Assembly (NCBI GenBank): GCA_905250025.1
Contig: CAJNOJ010000262.1
Span: forward strand, 1 to 64,000
DNA from: Adineta ricciae
Taxonomy: Eukaryota; Rotifera; Eurotatoria; Adinetida; Adinetidae
DNA length: 64,000 bases
Reading direction: 5' to 3'
Both the position numbers and the translations under genes were made by a program. Shown in pieces: positions 32,045 through 44,218 of the stretch. The notes under the pieces are model-generated. The model saw only the letters and a program-made list of their open reading frames with translations, did no database searches and was not told the DNA's origin. Position 1 is the first letter of the stretch. The number at the start of each line of letters is the position of its first letter.

Positions 32045-32335
32045 GATTACAATTCTTCGGCTAGAACTTATTTATGATACAATGGGCAAAAATAATTAGT
32101 ATGTCGACATATATGTCTTTCCTTACTGTCTACCCTTTATAAAATACGGAAAGAGAAACGCATGGATAACGCGACAAGCGAAGGACAGAAGAAAATATAT
32201 GTTGGTTTAGATTATCAGCAGTATTCTACATTTGCCATTCGACATTATTTGATTAATTTCTTTTTTTTTTGTACTACCTTGAGGATTTCATACAATAACA
32301 AGAATATATTTCTCGCGAGAAAATAAAAGCACATT
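32045..32335. other. Intergenic spacer
   Basis: About 290 nt between the start of the second three-module gene and the 3' end of the monooxygenase gene. It likely contains the former's promoter. A poly-T run lies near 32262-32270. Confidence 0.4.
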
Positions 32336-33566
32336 TCATGCGTTCTCGTTAGCTGCCATACTGGCCATGAGTTTTTTGAAAAATTCTGCTACAATCTGTC
32401 CTGTATTACCAGGTCCGATAAATACATCGAGATTTCTCGCTGATTCATCGGCTGACTGCGCAGCTCGAGTGCACATTTTTTCTTCATAGTCTTTTATTGC
32501 TTGCTCGAGATCATCTGCATTGATGATTGCCAGTGCCAAGTCTGCTGCATCGAACATAGCTAAATTTACTCCTTCACCAGCAAATGGAGACATAAGATGA
32601 GCAGCATCGCCGAGCAGTGTTACACCAGGTTTTGAGTCCCATCGATGACCAACTGGCAACGCGTACAATCTACGTGGAACAAAACTATCGTCGCAAGAGT
32701 GAATGAAGTTTAAAAGACTTGGATTCCAGTCGGAAAACAAATCCAGTAAACGTGCACGAGCTTGGTCTGGTTGGTCAAACGGAATTTTCGATTCAACGAT
32801 CCAATTCTCGGGAACACGGAGTGTAATATAGACACGAATTCGATTGTAACCATTGCGTTGAGCAATAAGGCCTTTGTTATCCGATAGAGCAGATAAAGTT
32901 CCACGACCTACGAGTTTTGATATTTCGGGATGCTGATTGTCGACGTCTGAAAATTGTACTTCTACCATTGATACACCACAATATTCAGGCTTTGCGTTAG
33001 ATACTAGCGAACGAACACGTGACCTGTAAAAAAAGATTACTTCTAAAAGGTGTGAGAATCCACGAAAATTAAACTCACCACGCGCCATCTGCTCCAACAA
33101 CCAAGTCAACAATATCTGTTACACCATTGTCAAAGATTAGCTTATGCTGACCATTGTCTAAACATTCAATACTACGTAAAACATGTCCTTGTGCAATCGT
33201 ATCTGGTTTTAATGAATCGAGAAGTATTTGTCGAAGATCTTGTCGATCAATTTCTGGTCGATTTAATTCATGTCCAGCATCGACTTCTTCATAATAAACA
33301 GTACCAGTTTTATCAAGAATAATTGTATCTTCTCCTTCGGGACGACACAGCGCTTGAAATTTGTCATACAACTCTGCTAGGCGAAGTGCATATTGTCCTG
33401 ATTCGACATGCAAATCCAATGTTCCACCTTGAGATCGAACATCGATTGAATCTTCCCGTTCATAAATTTTGACTTCTACGCCTTTCAATTGAAGAATACG
33501 AGCTAATGTTAATCCACCTGGACCTGCGCCAATGATTGTGACACGTTGAATCTTGTTTTTCGACAT
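32336..33566 (-). CDS. FAD-dependent monooxygenase (class A, TetX-like)
   Basis: Exons 33566-33079 and 33023-32336 with a 55-nt phase-2 intron (1176 nt, 391 aa). The N-terminal Rossmann motif is VTIIGAGPGGLTLARIL. The DG motif VVGADGAWSRVRS spans the intron, and the FAD ribityl-binding GD motif reads LLGDAAHLMSPFAGEGVNLA. Length and order match single-component aromatic hydroxylases such as TetX. These use NAD(P)H and O2 to hydroxylate a substrate; the actual substrate is unknown. Close homologues are expected in bacteria and fungi, so this is a horizontal-transfer candidate that has gained an intron. An FAD oxidoreductase relic lies just upstream. Confidence 0.85.
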
Positions 33567-33634
33567 GTTGTGATCTTTCCACGTATTTATGCGGTTAACA
33601 AACTATACTCCAGAGAAAAATAAATCTCTTATTT

Positions 33635-34990
33635 TTACTTTTGTAAATGAATGCTGCTCTGATTTTTCTTTTGAGTATATATAGTCAAGGTGAAACTTTT
33701 TCTTTCCTTTTGATCCTTACACACGAGTAAAGGCACATTCGTAACGTACTTTGCTGCCGCGTCGTACGACTCAATCTTTATATCTCGATGATGACAGTAT
33801 CTGTGGTAATAGTATGTGTCACTCTCTGCATTTGGTTTAGAAAACTGACAAACATAATGTTGATCAATGTCACAATAACCTTTCGGATAACGCAACAAAA
33901 TCCCATCGCTTAATACTATTTTTTGTATATGGTTGATGTTAACTTTTCGCACATCGATATAGTCATTCTGAATAGCAAGAATTGCAACATACCCAGCGGC
34001 GCTACCTACTAGCATAATATGAGACTCGATACATGTAGCTGATTATACCATATGGGTAGCTGCATGACAAACAGGTACTAACAAATTTGTTATTTCAGTC
34101 TGTATCGGCAACATAATCGAATAAGGTATCTCAAAAACGGATTCACTTGTCAACCAATTGACACTAGCAATTGTTTGATACAGATAACCTTCATTGTTCA
34201 CATACGAGCGTATAGTTGCGATGGAATGAATCTGTTTGTTATCTATTGATCATCACATAATCCACAACGTTGAATTGATGCTCGCGTACACGATTCGGGA
34301 TCGATGATGAATTAAGAATATACCATAGCATTCCATGTACGGAATTTAATCTAGTTTGTTTAATGTGACGACGGTCTTCAACAGTTCCATTGACATAGCG
34401 TTTATTTAAGTTAACAGCGTCTGCATTAAATGCACTTCGACCAGTTCCACACATATCAAACTTGTCACCGGAAGGATAACTTTTGTATTTATTCATACGA
34501 ATAAGCAACTCGATTGGCGGTTCTGATGGATAAGTATCAGACGCTATTGAAGCTACGACATACCATTCTAGCGCACAAGCGATACGAAAAACCCATTAGA
34601 TTCAGATCCACCGAACCAGCCGGCCCGAATTTTTCCGATGAGACGAACAGAAATGCTGGTCCATTGTCAAATATTGCTTTTACTGGAAAATTAGGTAGAA
34701 AATTACTGGTTATTTAATAAGGCAAAATTCCTGCAAACGACTCATTATACTGATTCGACGATTCTCGGCCGTAAGTATACAATGCGTCAGAGAAACGAGT
34801 AAGATCACCATCATAATTTGCATCGCTCCATATCGACACTTGCCAAACGCGTTGATCATTAGCCATCATTGTTTGGACAAGGTTAATAATGGTCCTGTCG
34901 AAATAATCAATTCAATACTGAAGTACTCACTAAGCATATTTAAGAAAATTCTTATCAACATTGAAAATACTTTCTTTCCAAATGATACAT
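33635..34990 (-). pseudogene. Broken FAD-dependent oxidoreductase (FAD_oxidored family)
   Basis: Minus-strand fragments line up with the C-terminal two thirds of the PF12831-type family. The first is SDANYDGDLTRFSDALYTYG followed by RESSNQYNESFAGI, where intact members read DATYEGDL...GRE...Y.ES.AG. Then come ASDTYPSEPPIELLIRMNKY, NGTVEDRRHIKQ, IPYSIMLPIQTEITNLLVPV, and finally VGSAAGYVAILAIQNDYIDV. In-frame stops occur near 34715 and 34046, and a frame change occurs near 34530. The FAD-binding N-terminus is missing. No plausible intron set removes all stops. Probably a foreign-type gene now decaying. Confidence 0.7.
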
Positions 34991-35302
34991 TTAAGTAAAG
35001 GTAAGCATCTCTGCTGTTCGTTTTATTTCTCGCAATGTATACTTAAAATAAGTAAACACCATGTTTTTCGATTCACGTGAGAAGTCCCTACAAATATTTG
35101 TCAATTGGCATGTAGTAGTGAGAACTTGATTGAATATTTATTTTCACTTATGGCAAACAATTTACTACAGATTCCGTTTTACCTTCTCGAAATTAATTCG
35201 TTGAATATCATTGGAGGAAGACTAGCAACATTAGCGTTTTAATATTTATTTTGAGGTTAAAAGTATAATCAAAGTCACACACATTGCACCTGTTTGAAGC
35301 AT
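34991..35302. other. Intergenic, no gene seen
   Basis: About 310 nt of AT-rich sequence between the FAD oxidoreductase relic and the 3' end of the secreted protein gene. Nothing recognisable. Confidence 0.35.
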
Positions 35303-36371
35303 TTATAAAAGAAACAATTCCCATCTGTCAAAGTCGTGTATGTTCTTAACTTGTTTCTTCTCGAGAATTTTCATCGTGTCAAATTCTACTAAAAGAGTCC
35401 AATACGTATCGGAAAACGTGGAATCGTTTTCATGATGAATAAAGAACAGAATCTGTCGTGTAGTTTCATTATAAACAGCTTGAATATCTTGTACCACTAA
35501 TCCTTTGGGTGTGGAGAAAAGAAGTGTTTCATTTCGGAATTCACCTGTGTAAGGATTCATGTAAAGCATAATAAGATCTCGATCAATCGATCCATGTTGC
35601 CATGTTGCAAACACGTTTTTCGTTTTCATATCATAAGTCATGCTGCAGAGGTTATGAACTTCGGGCATAAGATGAAAATCGACAACAATATCGTCTTTTT
35701 TACCGACAAGATTCAAATCCATTTTAATGTAATACGCTTGTACAGATGGATTTTCAAATCGTGTTCGAACTTCTACAATCCAGTTTTCTTCATAGTCAAA
35801 GATATAACAATTCGCATACGAAAAAGCGTATTGTTCACCATCTTGTTTAGTGTACTGTTTTATAGCTTCTAATGTGTGCAAATCATACTCTTCGATAATC
35901 AATGTAAATGTACTAACTGAATATAAACCGAATAATCTTTGTCGACGAGGATCGTAGAAAAGATAATGGAAAAATCCATCGTGTGATATCCATTGACTCT
36001 GTTGGTAAGTCTTTGTCTTCAAATCAAATGAAAGTAGAAATAAACGTTCAAATGCCGTACCACATTGCATAGGCATGTAGAACACGGATGAATTCTGACC
36101 GATGGTAGCAACAGGGCCAGATTCAAAATAGTATAAATCAATATCTTTATCATCGATATGAAATGAAAAGTTCATGTAGAACTGAAATTTCATTAATGTC
36201 GATTCGTAGGTGTACACGCTTCCATACAACGGGTTCCTACAATAAAAGACTGATTTGATCACTTTCGGAATAAATATCAATTGATGCGTACGTATTAAAG
36301 GGTGCTATAGCATAATACGTTGATGCAGAAACAGTGGTTGTACAGACGATAAATATGAATGTAATCAGCAT
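35303..36371 (-). CDS. Secreted hypothetical protein, possibly beta-propeller
   Basis: Exons 36371-36292 and 36236-35303, with a 55-nt phase-2 intron (1014 nt, 337 aa). Exon 1 encodes a signal peptide (MLITFIFIVCTTTVSA). The mature protein has recurrent blocks of the form F.Y.....RLFGLYS or Y.....W..EV and Y.....NVFATW, each of 40-50 residues. This suggests a WD/kelch-like propeller. There are few cysteines and several N-glycosylation sites (NSS, NET, NDS). No enzyme motif is seen. The propeller reading is inference. Confidence 0.65.
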
Positions 36372-37069
36372 GATGGTGAAATATGAAATGCGATGTGGGA
36401 CTCTTATCTTGACAAAACGTTTTTCTTTGTTTTATTTGTGAGCGAAATGTGTCATTTGGTAAAAAGAGCTGATTAGTATATTTGTTGGTCAAATTGTCAG
36501 GTAGAATCTTGACGTACACAAATGAGCAATATCATTATGTGACAACGCAGGAAAAAATGAGAATAAACACAAGTGAACAATTCGCGTTTGTTAATGCATG
36601 AAGAAACTAAATGTTGCTAGGCTGTTACTTCATACTCCTTTCAACAAAGATTATTTTTAATAAATTGATTTTTACATTGAAGTATCAGGTGAATGAACGC
36701 CGGAAGCGGAAGACTGCCGAAGGAAGTCTTTTGCCAATGAAATGGCTGTGGAAACAGTGCTTCAGTACAATACGTTGATCTAGTGGGATAATAAGACTTT
36801 CGTATGGGCCAGTCTCATGTAATAAATTTCAATGAGCTTGTTTCTGTATGAAATATTAGTCCACACTTCAGCTACTTCTTCGAGATTTCTCAGTTTGCAT
36901 ACCAGATAATCCCCATATCTTTCTTTTCGAACATAGATGCAAAGGAGAAAACTTATTCTATGATTCAGCGTATACTACGTGTTAAACGTTATCTTTCACT
37001 TTATCTCGGAAAACGAAGAGACAATATGGTTGCACAATGAAGATTAAATGCGAAGAAGCATATTCATAG
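36372..37069. other. Divergent intergenic region
   Basis: About 700 nt between two divergent genes, presumably with both promoters. A slightly GC-richer patch lies at 36693-36760. No ORF is supportable. Confidence 0.4.
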
Positions 37070-37987
37070 ATGGACAGTACAGTTGATAAGAAAAAGTCGA
37101 AAAAGAGTAAGCTAGCCCAAATCTTCAGATTCAAGCGATTGCGTAATTATTTTCAACATCAAACATCTAAACAATCTCAAGTTCAGAGCAACGATACAAG
37201 AGCCTGTCAAAAAGAAAATATGAGTTCGAGTGTTCAAAAAACATCAATTGGTGTGTGTAAGCGTCGCCGACAAAAATTGATCAAGCAAGAACCATGTGAA
37301 TCAGAAACAATTATTCAAACTTCTAATCATCAACAACATATCAGTATTGTAAATAGACCATCTACCTGTGCCTTGGAGAGAGCTCGTATTCCAGCAACTA
37401 GTTATTCGAAGCCAGATGTACTATCCATTGGTGCATCACGCTCAACAATGAAGGTCCGGTTAACGCGTAGCGAGCATGACGATATTGCATACAGATTTTT
37501 AGTTTACAAGATTGTTGAGTCTGAGTTTATTGATTTATCAGTTCTGGAATGTCTCGTATGTTTAATCAATGGAATATTAATCAAAGTGTTTGATTTGGAC
37601 CGCTACTCTTTTTTGTTACTCGGACTCGTTAGTTCTTATCTTTCTGGAAGATATCTCATGGAAACTTTCCTGCTGCCTATGAACATTTTCAGTTGTTATT
37701 CTATCGTCAGAACGTTGTTCTCTCTAATTACATTCGATATTAGTCCCTACACAACAATGTCAGCCATTCTGCTGAGCTGTATAGAAATACTTACTTATCA
37801 TACACAAGATAAAAAGGTCGCTTATACCGGATTTCTTTTTTGGATATGCATCGGTGATATTATTGTTCGAGGAATGGCAATTAATTTATATTGTTTTATA
37901 ATAATTGGTCTTACTGTCATAGCGTCACCTATACTATTCGGAGTGTATCTGCTTTATCGTTTCGCTAAGTTTTTGGATAAAAAGTGA
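37070..37987 (+). CDS. Multi-TM hypothetical protein with basic N-terminal domain
   Basis: Single exon, 305 aa, ATG at 37070. The first 140 residues are hydrophilic and very basic (KKKSKKSKLAQIFRFKRLRN, CKRRRQKLIKQE). The rest contains about five hydrophobic helices and ends in a basic tail (RFAKFLDKK). The N-terminal half resembles no domain I know. Possibly an intracellular-membrane protein. Family unknown. Confidence 0.55.
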   Translation: MDSTVDKKKSKKSKLAQIFRFKRLRNYFQHQTSKQSQVQSNDTRACQKENMSSSVQKTSIGVCKRRRQKLIKQEPCESETIIQTSNHQQHISIVNRPSTCALERARIPATSYSKPDVLSIGASRSTMKVRLTRSEHDDIAYRFLVYKIVESEFIDLSVLECLVCLINGILIKVFDLDRYSFLLLGLVSSYLSGRYLMETFLLPMNIFSCYSIVRTLFSLITFDISPYTTMSAILLSCIEILTYHTQDKKVAYTGFLFWICIGDIIVRGMAINLYCFIIIGLTVIASPILFGVYLLYRFAKFLDKK

Positions 37988-38420
37988 AAGGGCAACTTCT
38001 CCCGTATACAACCTGTACCAGAGACGATATTGCAAAGAATCGGAAGATGGATCCTTGGGTTGAAGAAAGGAGAATATGTACAATAGTAACTCATCAGGGT
38101 GATCTTCCGTACTCATGAATCGAGCGTTGTTGGTTGAGAATTATCGTCAGAGAAACTTCAGTCAACTTCCAAATCTGCATTTAACATACACTGTACAATA
38201 TATGTACAACCGAGTAAACAAGCACGCTGATAAGCAGTATGCGTCTCTTGATAAAGTGCTGACCATTTGAAAGTGAATAGACGACGTTCTTGACATGAAC
38301 ATTGACCCTCATCTTTTTTCACGTCGTTCGTTTCAATAACATCAAAAAGCGTATCCAATTTAAAGAGTTTTATTCATCAAGGTATTACACAATTCTTTAT
38401 AACATGGTTCTTCCAGAGCT
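37988..38420 (-). pseudogene. F-box and ankyrin-like gene fragments
   Basis: A minus-strand frame from an ATG at 38116 begins with an F-box core (HPDELLLYIFSFLQPKD). It then ends quickly against the converging neighbour, with at most a 48-nt intron and a few more codons. Upstream, 38358-38158 encodes an ankyrin-like stretch (TAYQRACLLGCTYIVQCML). The two could be remnants of one or two bdelloid F-box/ankyrin genes. No full gene can be assembled. Confidence 0.35.
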
Positions 38421-38535
38421 GAAATTTGTCGACAATGTATAGGGAGAGACTGAATATGATGTAATTTTATTCACGAAATTCGAAAAATCTGTGGTCAATA
38501 GAAGAACGACAACGAATTCGATGTCGATTGAAATG

Positions 38536-39423
38536 TTATTTTAAACTTGTTTTCAGAACATCAGCTATAGTAACTTTACCTTGGATTCGAGTAATTTTTT
38601 CATCTGTGGTCCAATGTATGGTATTATCGTCGAAACTTTTGACCATTTCAATCCAATTGTCGGTTGTTGTTTTAGGCCATGCATGTTTACTTAAAATTTC
38701 ACGTATATGATCATCAGTCAACGGAGCTGCTGCGACTGAGTTTCCTAAAACATCTCCGACTGCCTTCGCAATATCGTTCGGACTGTACGGTTCTGGTCCC
38801 TCTAACTGGACCACCGTTAGTTTATCAACTTCACTGTTCGGTTTCAACATATATTCGCTTACAACTCGACCGATATCATTTGTCGCAACATGTGGAATCT
38901 TTCGATCTAATTTCTGCAACATTGAACCCAGAACTGGTGTATGTCCGGCTTTCACTGCCGATGCAGCACTTAACCAATTTTCAGTAAACCATGCACATCG
39001 AACTATAACAACTTGTGGTGCACTTTCTTTCAATGCTTCTTCGAGTGTGTGTGTTGTTAGAATACATCCTGTTTTCGCACTTAATTCTGCGCCAACTGAA
39101 CTCAATACAACAACGCGTTCGACTTTTGCTGCTTGAATAGCTGTTGCCAACGCTTGACTAACGTTTGCTGCTGCCAGTTGCAAATCAGGTTTCTCATAGC
39201 CTGGTGGATTCATGGCAAAAACAGCTTTCGCACCTTGAAATACTTTCGTCAATACTTCGACATCGGTCAAATCAGCAATCGTCACTTGAATATTACGCGA
39301 TCGAAATGCTTGTGCTTTATCTTCTGAACGTATGATGACATGAACAGAAACCGATTTTGCAAGAAGGTAATCAACAACAGCAGAACCGACTTGACCAGTT
39401 GCACCAGTTACCACATACGACAT
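38536..39423 (-). CDS. NmrA-like atypical SDR, NAD(P)-binding protein
   Basis: Intronless, 295 aa, ATG at 39423. It opens with the dinucleotide-binding motif VVTGATGQVGSAVVDYLL (GxxGxxG), followed by IIRSEDKAQAF, ADLTDVEVL and VFAMNPPGYEKPD. The active-site region has RVVVLSSVGAELS and lacks a classical YxxxK, as usual in the NmrA/atypical-5 group. Members sense redox state or act as quinone or flavin reductases. The intronless structure and expected bacterial or fungal relatives make it a horizontal-transfer candidate (not tested). Confidence 0.85.
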   Translation of the reverse strand: MSYVVTGATGQVGSAVVDYLLAKSVSVHVIIRSEDKAQAFRSRNIQVTIADLTDVEVLTKVFQGAKAVFAMNPPGYEKPDLQLAAANVSQALATAIQAAKVERVVVLSSVGAELSAKTGCILTTHTLEEALKESAPQVVIVRCAWFTENWLSAASAVKAGHTPVLGSMLQKLDRKIPHVATNDIGRVVSEYMLKPNSEVDKLTVVQLEGPEPYSPNDIAKAVGDVLGNSVAAAPLTDDHIREILSKHAWPKTTTDNWIEMVKSFDDNTIHWTTDEKITRIQGKVTIADVLKTSLK

Positions 39424-39930
39424 ATTGAGTTCGTTTGATGTTTATAAAGCTGTACACATTACCTTTTTATAGAAGACGTGTTTTTCTGTTCTTTCACAAC
39501 ATTACCTCCAATTTTTTTAATTTTTATTTTCAATAACGTAAAAAGAACGAACAAGAACAATTGTTACATACTTCACTGTGACATTTAAACAAGAAATATA
39601 ATGACGGTGCATTTTTTATTTGTCTTACATCACGTCTCTTTGCAAATATTTCTTGATTCTCTAGGTATCGTTCGTAGTTGTTCTCCTTCAAAACAAAAGC
39701 ATGTGACTTCAATGACATTCCGTCGGCATATTTATTTGAATATGATTTTTACGCATTTCAAATAAATGTAAAATTCGCATTAGTGATATGACATGCACTG
39801 ATCCACATGATTATATGAGTAAATAAGTCGAATAATGAGTATTTAGTAACGAAAAGACAGTACACAAACGAATGGGTACTTTTTTGGTATACGAATATAA
39901 AATTTGAAAAGTTTATGAAAAGTTCAGAGA
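39424..39930. other. Intergenic, no gene seen
   Basis: 500 nt between two minus-strand genes, AT-rich. The short ORF at 39530-39718 is unsupported. Confidence 0.35.
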
Positions 39931-41142
39931 TTATACGAAATTCAGAGAAGTATGAAATTGTTCATTGATTGATGCTTGAAGTATTTTGAAATAAGTTGTT
40001 GTATTGCGCGAGTCGAATTCATCTTTCATGGTGCCATAGTAATCGTTTCCATAATATAAATACTGCGAATAATTAAAAAACACCGAGATCAATATTGGCA
40101 GAGTAAGGAGAGTAAATGGAAACATGAGAACAATAGACGCTATTGGACGATCTTCTTTCGGGAGTACTTTTACTGTACCAAGTAGGAATGGGCCAATGAT
40201 CGGGATAAATGAAACAATTGCACAAAAGGCTAGGGCAGCCACCCATAAGACTATGTAGATGATGATCATAAATACATAAGCGGCAGCCATTGGTATTACA
40301 TTGGTAAAAAGATATGGAACTAAAGGAAGACCAACAACGATGATCGTAAGAAGCGATGGCCATAGACCAATGTGATACTCGATTCTCTTCCTCAACGATT
40401 CCTTATGTACTTTCTCCACATATTGTCGCACCCGAAAGTATACGTACAGCTTAGTAACAACAAGCCAGAAGAAAGCACAATATGGGACAAAGATATAATT
40501 GTACAATCGATAACCGAATGCATTATAACAATTCCATTCGTTGGCTTTTTCTGCTCCTATACACGATGACTGTATGTAGAAGTACCAAATCGTATGTGCG
40601 AATAAAGGCAAAGAGTGAATAAGTAGGTCGAACAGATCGAACTTTAATTTTCCATAGAGAAGATTAAGATCTCTTCGAGCTATTTCAAGTTCTTGTATAA
40701 GTATATTCTCTTTAAATGCTTGATGTTCACGTAGAGAATTAGTAGTCCAGAAGCGGGGACCTATAAATGACCCAGGAGTAACCAATGCGTCTTGAAAAGA
40801 CTTCATTCTCACAAAACGAGGATCCTGGCGTTGTCTTCCCCTCAGTCGATGTTGAAATTGTCTATTTAGTTGCAGTACTTCCCTGATTTCAGCTAGTTTT
40901 TTACGTAATATATAGTGACCAGCTGCAATCTCTTGTGTAGTGGACCATGTGCCATAGCGCATTCGATTCCAAATACGCTGCAAAATAATATCTTTTACAA
41001 TCAATTGTACGATCATGATCCAATACGGTTGAATATTCATGTGCTCTTGAGGTAAGGTAAATAGAAGTGGATTTGCATTTTGTATCCTTATTGGCACTGG
41101 TCCAGTAAATTCTTCATTGTTACTACTTTCTCCGGCACCCAT
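39931..41142 (-). CDS. Multi-TM hypothetical protein with N-myristoylation-like start
   Basis: Single exon, 403 aa. The N-terminus MGAGESSN fits an N-myristoylation site. One early hydrophobic segment, a basic arginine-rich middle (RLRGRQRQDPRFVRM) and about six TM helices follow. The region about residues 265-330 is very hydrophobic, with IIVVGLPLVPYLF and FIPIIGPFLLG. There are few cysteines. No known transporter or receptor signature is recognised. Confidence 0.6.
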   Translation of the reverse strand: MGAGESSNNEEFTGPVPIRIQNANPLLFTLPQEHMNIQPYWIMIVQLIVKDIILQRIWNRMRYGTWSTTQEIAAGHYILRKKLAEIREVLQLNRQFQHRLRGRQRQDPRFVRMKSFQDALVTPGSFIGPRFWTTNSLREHQAFKENILIQELEIARRDLNLLYGKLKFDLFDLLIHSLPLFAHTIWYFYIQSSCIGAEKANEWNCYNAFGYRLYNYIFVPYCAFFWLVVTKLYVYFRVRQYVEKVHKESLRKRIEYHIGLWPSLLTIIVVGLPLVPYLFTNVIPMAAAYVFMIIIYIVLWVAALAFCAIVSFIPIIGPFLLGTVKVLPKEDRPIASIVLMFPFTLLTLPILISVFFNYSQYLYYGNDYYGTMKDEFDSRNTTTYFKILQASINEQFHTSLNFV

Positions 41143-42728
41143 GTTTGTCTTGTACTGAGATAGACAGATGACAAAAGATTCAAATTCAACTTACGTGTAT
41201 CTTTGCTTATCGTAATCAATCAATGAAAACCAAATACCCGTTGTGTGTTCTTCCTCGATACTTTTTGAGAGATATGACGAATTGGCGTTTCGTTTTGTTA
41301 AGCATGTATAAAAAAAGGAAGTACGTTTTCGAGTTACTCCATCGTAAACCTATACTACGTTTTGTCGTCAATATAGATGACCAGGTTCTTGCGCGTGGTT
41401 TTATTTATTTTCTTTCTATACAGGTATCTAGCAAAAACTACTGTTTACCGGGTACTTCCTCACCTTGATTTCAAAAAGCATTGATCAGTCTTTCCTAACA
41501 GTATAATAACGAACAAATCGAATGGTCACGCATTTCAATATGTTAGAAACCTATGAGTAACCTTCATACCGGTGTGGACGTAGATGGTGTAGAAGAAGAT
41601 AATATATCATCGATGACATAACGTTATGTAGAAAATCGTACTCAGAAAGAAAGAAGAAAAAAAAACAGACGTAAATGAAGCATTCAACAATCTGTTCGCT
41701 TCATATTTATATTCACACTGACTCCAATCAGATAAAATTTGAATAATATCCTTCGTCGTCAAAGACTCCGATAAGCAAAATCGTAACTAGATGAAATGAC
41801 TAATGAAACTCCTTTCATATTCTCAATATAGAACAACATTTCCAGTTATATCTTGTAAGCATCTTGGCAATAAAAAAAAACAAGAAAAAACATTACTTTT
41901 ATGTATTCGAAATTGTTACTGATGATTATAGCTTACACAAAAACTACGAGAAAAAATATAATTATAAAGCATCATTAATTGGTTGCTAACGTTTGCCGTC
42001 GTTCTACTTTCATTTTAGTCTGATTAAATTCAAGATCTATTGTCATAATTGTCGAAATGAAACCAATGACAACACGTCAAGAAATAAACATAACTTCTCA
42101 CCAGATTTTGTTGTAACGCATCATCGAAATACTTCATCCCAACATTTCCACTACAATTCCTATCCAGCAACAATATGGTCAGTTCCTACATGAAAGCATC
42201 GAAGCGAAGATACAAGTAAGAAAAGAAGTTTTACAGTGTTAGTAGTCAAAGCAATGACTATGTATATCATTTTTACATGTCCAATTTTATCCTAATGCAG
42301 ACTCAAAGTAACTATTACCTATATAAAAACTGTAGATGATAAATAACCAAACGAACAGATATCATCAGCTACTGTGTTATTGTAGAGAGAAGCAGCCAGA
42401 CGTCGAGCTCCTGTGTCTCCAATTTAGTAGATGAACAGATCTAATGTATCGAAACCCTACCGGTAGAAGATAATGGATGATCTGCACATTAATAATCAAT
42501 GCGAAAACTACTTGTGCATTTTTACGCAGATTGAATACGTGTGACACTTGAGAGTTCTCTTCCCGCAATGAAATTATTCAGTGATTCATTGGTTCTCTTC
42601 GTTTTCAGTATTTTTGGTATTGCCAATGAATAAAAGAGAATTGATGTTCTTTTTCTTTAATCAATCTTTAAAATAACAAAAAAAGAAACAAATCAACATA
42701 GACTAGAGAAGAAAAACCAATCTCGGTA
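41143..42728. other. Intergenic, nothing firm
   Basis: 1.6 kb with only weak signals. A plus-strand frame near 42010-42192 (hydrophilic, His/Asn-rich, with CHNCRNE) follows a T-rich stretch ending TTTTAG and could be an orphan exon. A minus-strand frame near 42377-42568 is hydrophobic. Neither can be extended into a gene. Confidence 0.35.
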
Positions 42729-44218
42729 CTAATTCGTTGTGGATTCGTCGATAGGTGAGTCTTCTTGTTTTCTAATTTGAACACGATAGATTGTAGTTCC
42801 CAACGATCTCATTTTTCGTAATACCGCTTTTGCTGCGTTGAGAATCGATCGACGAGATCGTAATTTGGAAAATGTGTTCTTCTCTGCGCGTAGTTTCTTC
42901 GAGAATTGTTTCGTCACGTTCATTATCTCTTTTTTTCCATCAACAACAGATGTTACACTCGATAAATCTATACGTTCTCTTATGTTCTTTGTTTTATTCA
43001 GACTTTCAGTAACAAACAAATGAAATCCAGCTAATGTCGCAACATTCGCTGTTTTCCGTAATAGCGTGCGAAATGCATCCAAAGCCTGGAGAAAGAGAAA
43101 GAAAATAATGGTATAGGAGAGAAATAAAAAAAACCTACGGGACGAAATGTTTTCAACTGTATCTTGGTGATCTCATCAATTGCAGATGGAAGGTCAGAAG
43201 TTAACAGTTTCACCGAACTTCTTCTATCGTTTTCTTTAGGTTTTGGTTTAATATCTGATACATTGGAATTCTTCATAACTTTCATCCATCGATTACGAAT
43301 AATCTTCAAATAAAAGGTCACGGCTTTCTTTATCCATTATAAAATGATATATTTACCCTGACATTGTTATAGAATTGAAAAAACGAAGTTCGAAGTGTTA
43401 CGTAAGCTTTCAGATGACGAAATTTTTCAATACTTCCATGAATTAACGAATTAGTCGAAACAAATATATCATAGATATTGTTTAAATTATTCAAATACAA
43501 TGTTGCTTCGGTTTCATTCGATTGTTGTTGCAATGGAACAATGATTGAAAAGACATAACCGTTAATCAAACATAGGTTTTCGAATAGTTTTGTTAGAACT
43601 TTTTCCGAAGAGTTCTGCGCGATCAATTCACGAATGATTTTCAGCATTTCATTAATTGCATGGACAAATGAATACTCTACAACAGCAAAAAAGCATCCAT
43701 TGGTTTGTTATTAATATTAAAAGAAGACAATTACCTGTCGTCGGTGGTGTTGATTCGGCTATTGATTCCTCTGCTGGTTCACTTTTCACAACGGAAAGTG
43801 AATTACTATTTGTATTGTCAGCTTCACTCTCAATCTTTATTTCAGGTGGAGGATCGATTTTAACCTCCGACGTACATAAATACACAATGGTACTATTTCT
43901 GTTGAATCGATATTTATCCATGTAGTTCGCTAATGTTTTGAATTTTTTCACATCGAGCGGCTGAAGTTGGAAATCGTACAGCACTGTTTGTTGTTTCTGA
44001 TCGGCTGAAACGAAAAATCGGTCGGAAACATTCAAAGAACGAAGTTTTCTCTTACGAAGAGAGTAAATGGTGAGAAGTAGATTATGAACATCATCGAATG
44101 TCATTTGCTCATCGCTACAATCACAAGTTCTTGTACCACCACCGCCTCCTAACTCCACTTTCTTCACTCGACCATCTCGAGTTAATAACAAACGACCACA
44201 ACGGAATTTCTTGCTCAT
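42729..44218 (-). CDS. Hypothetical protein, 441 aa (4 exons)
   Basis: Exons 44218-43735, 43676-43357, 43303-43139 and 43085-42729, total 1326 nt. The three introns are 53-58 nt and in frame. A glycine run (ELGGGGGTRTCDC) lies near residue 22, and DDVHNLLLTIYSLRKRKL precedes a helical central region. There is an acidic Ser/Glu linker in the middle. The C-terminal part is strongly basic and helical (KKLRAEKNTFSKLRSRRS). No signal peptide, TM or family is recognised; it could be nuclear. The apparent separate small ORFs here are its exons. Confidence 0.6.
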
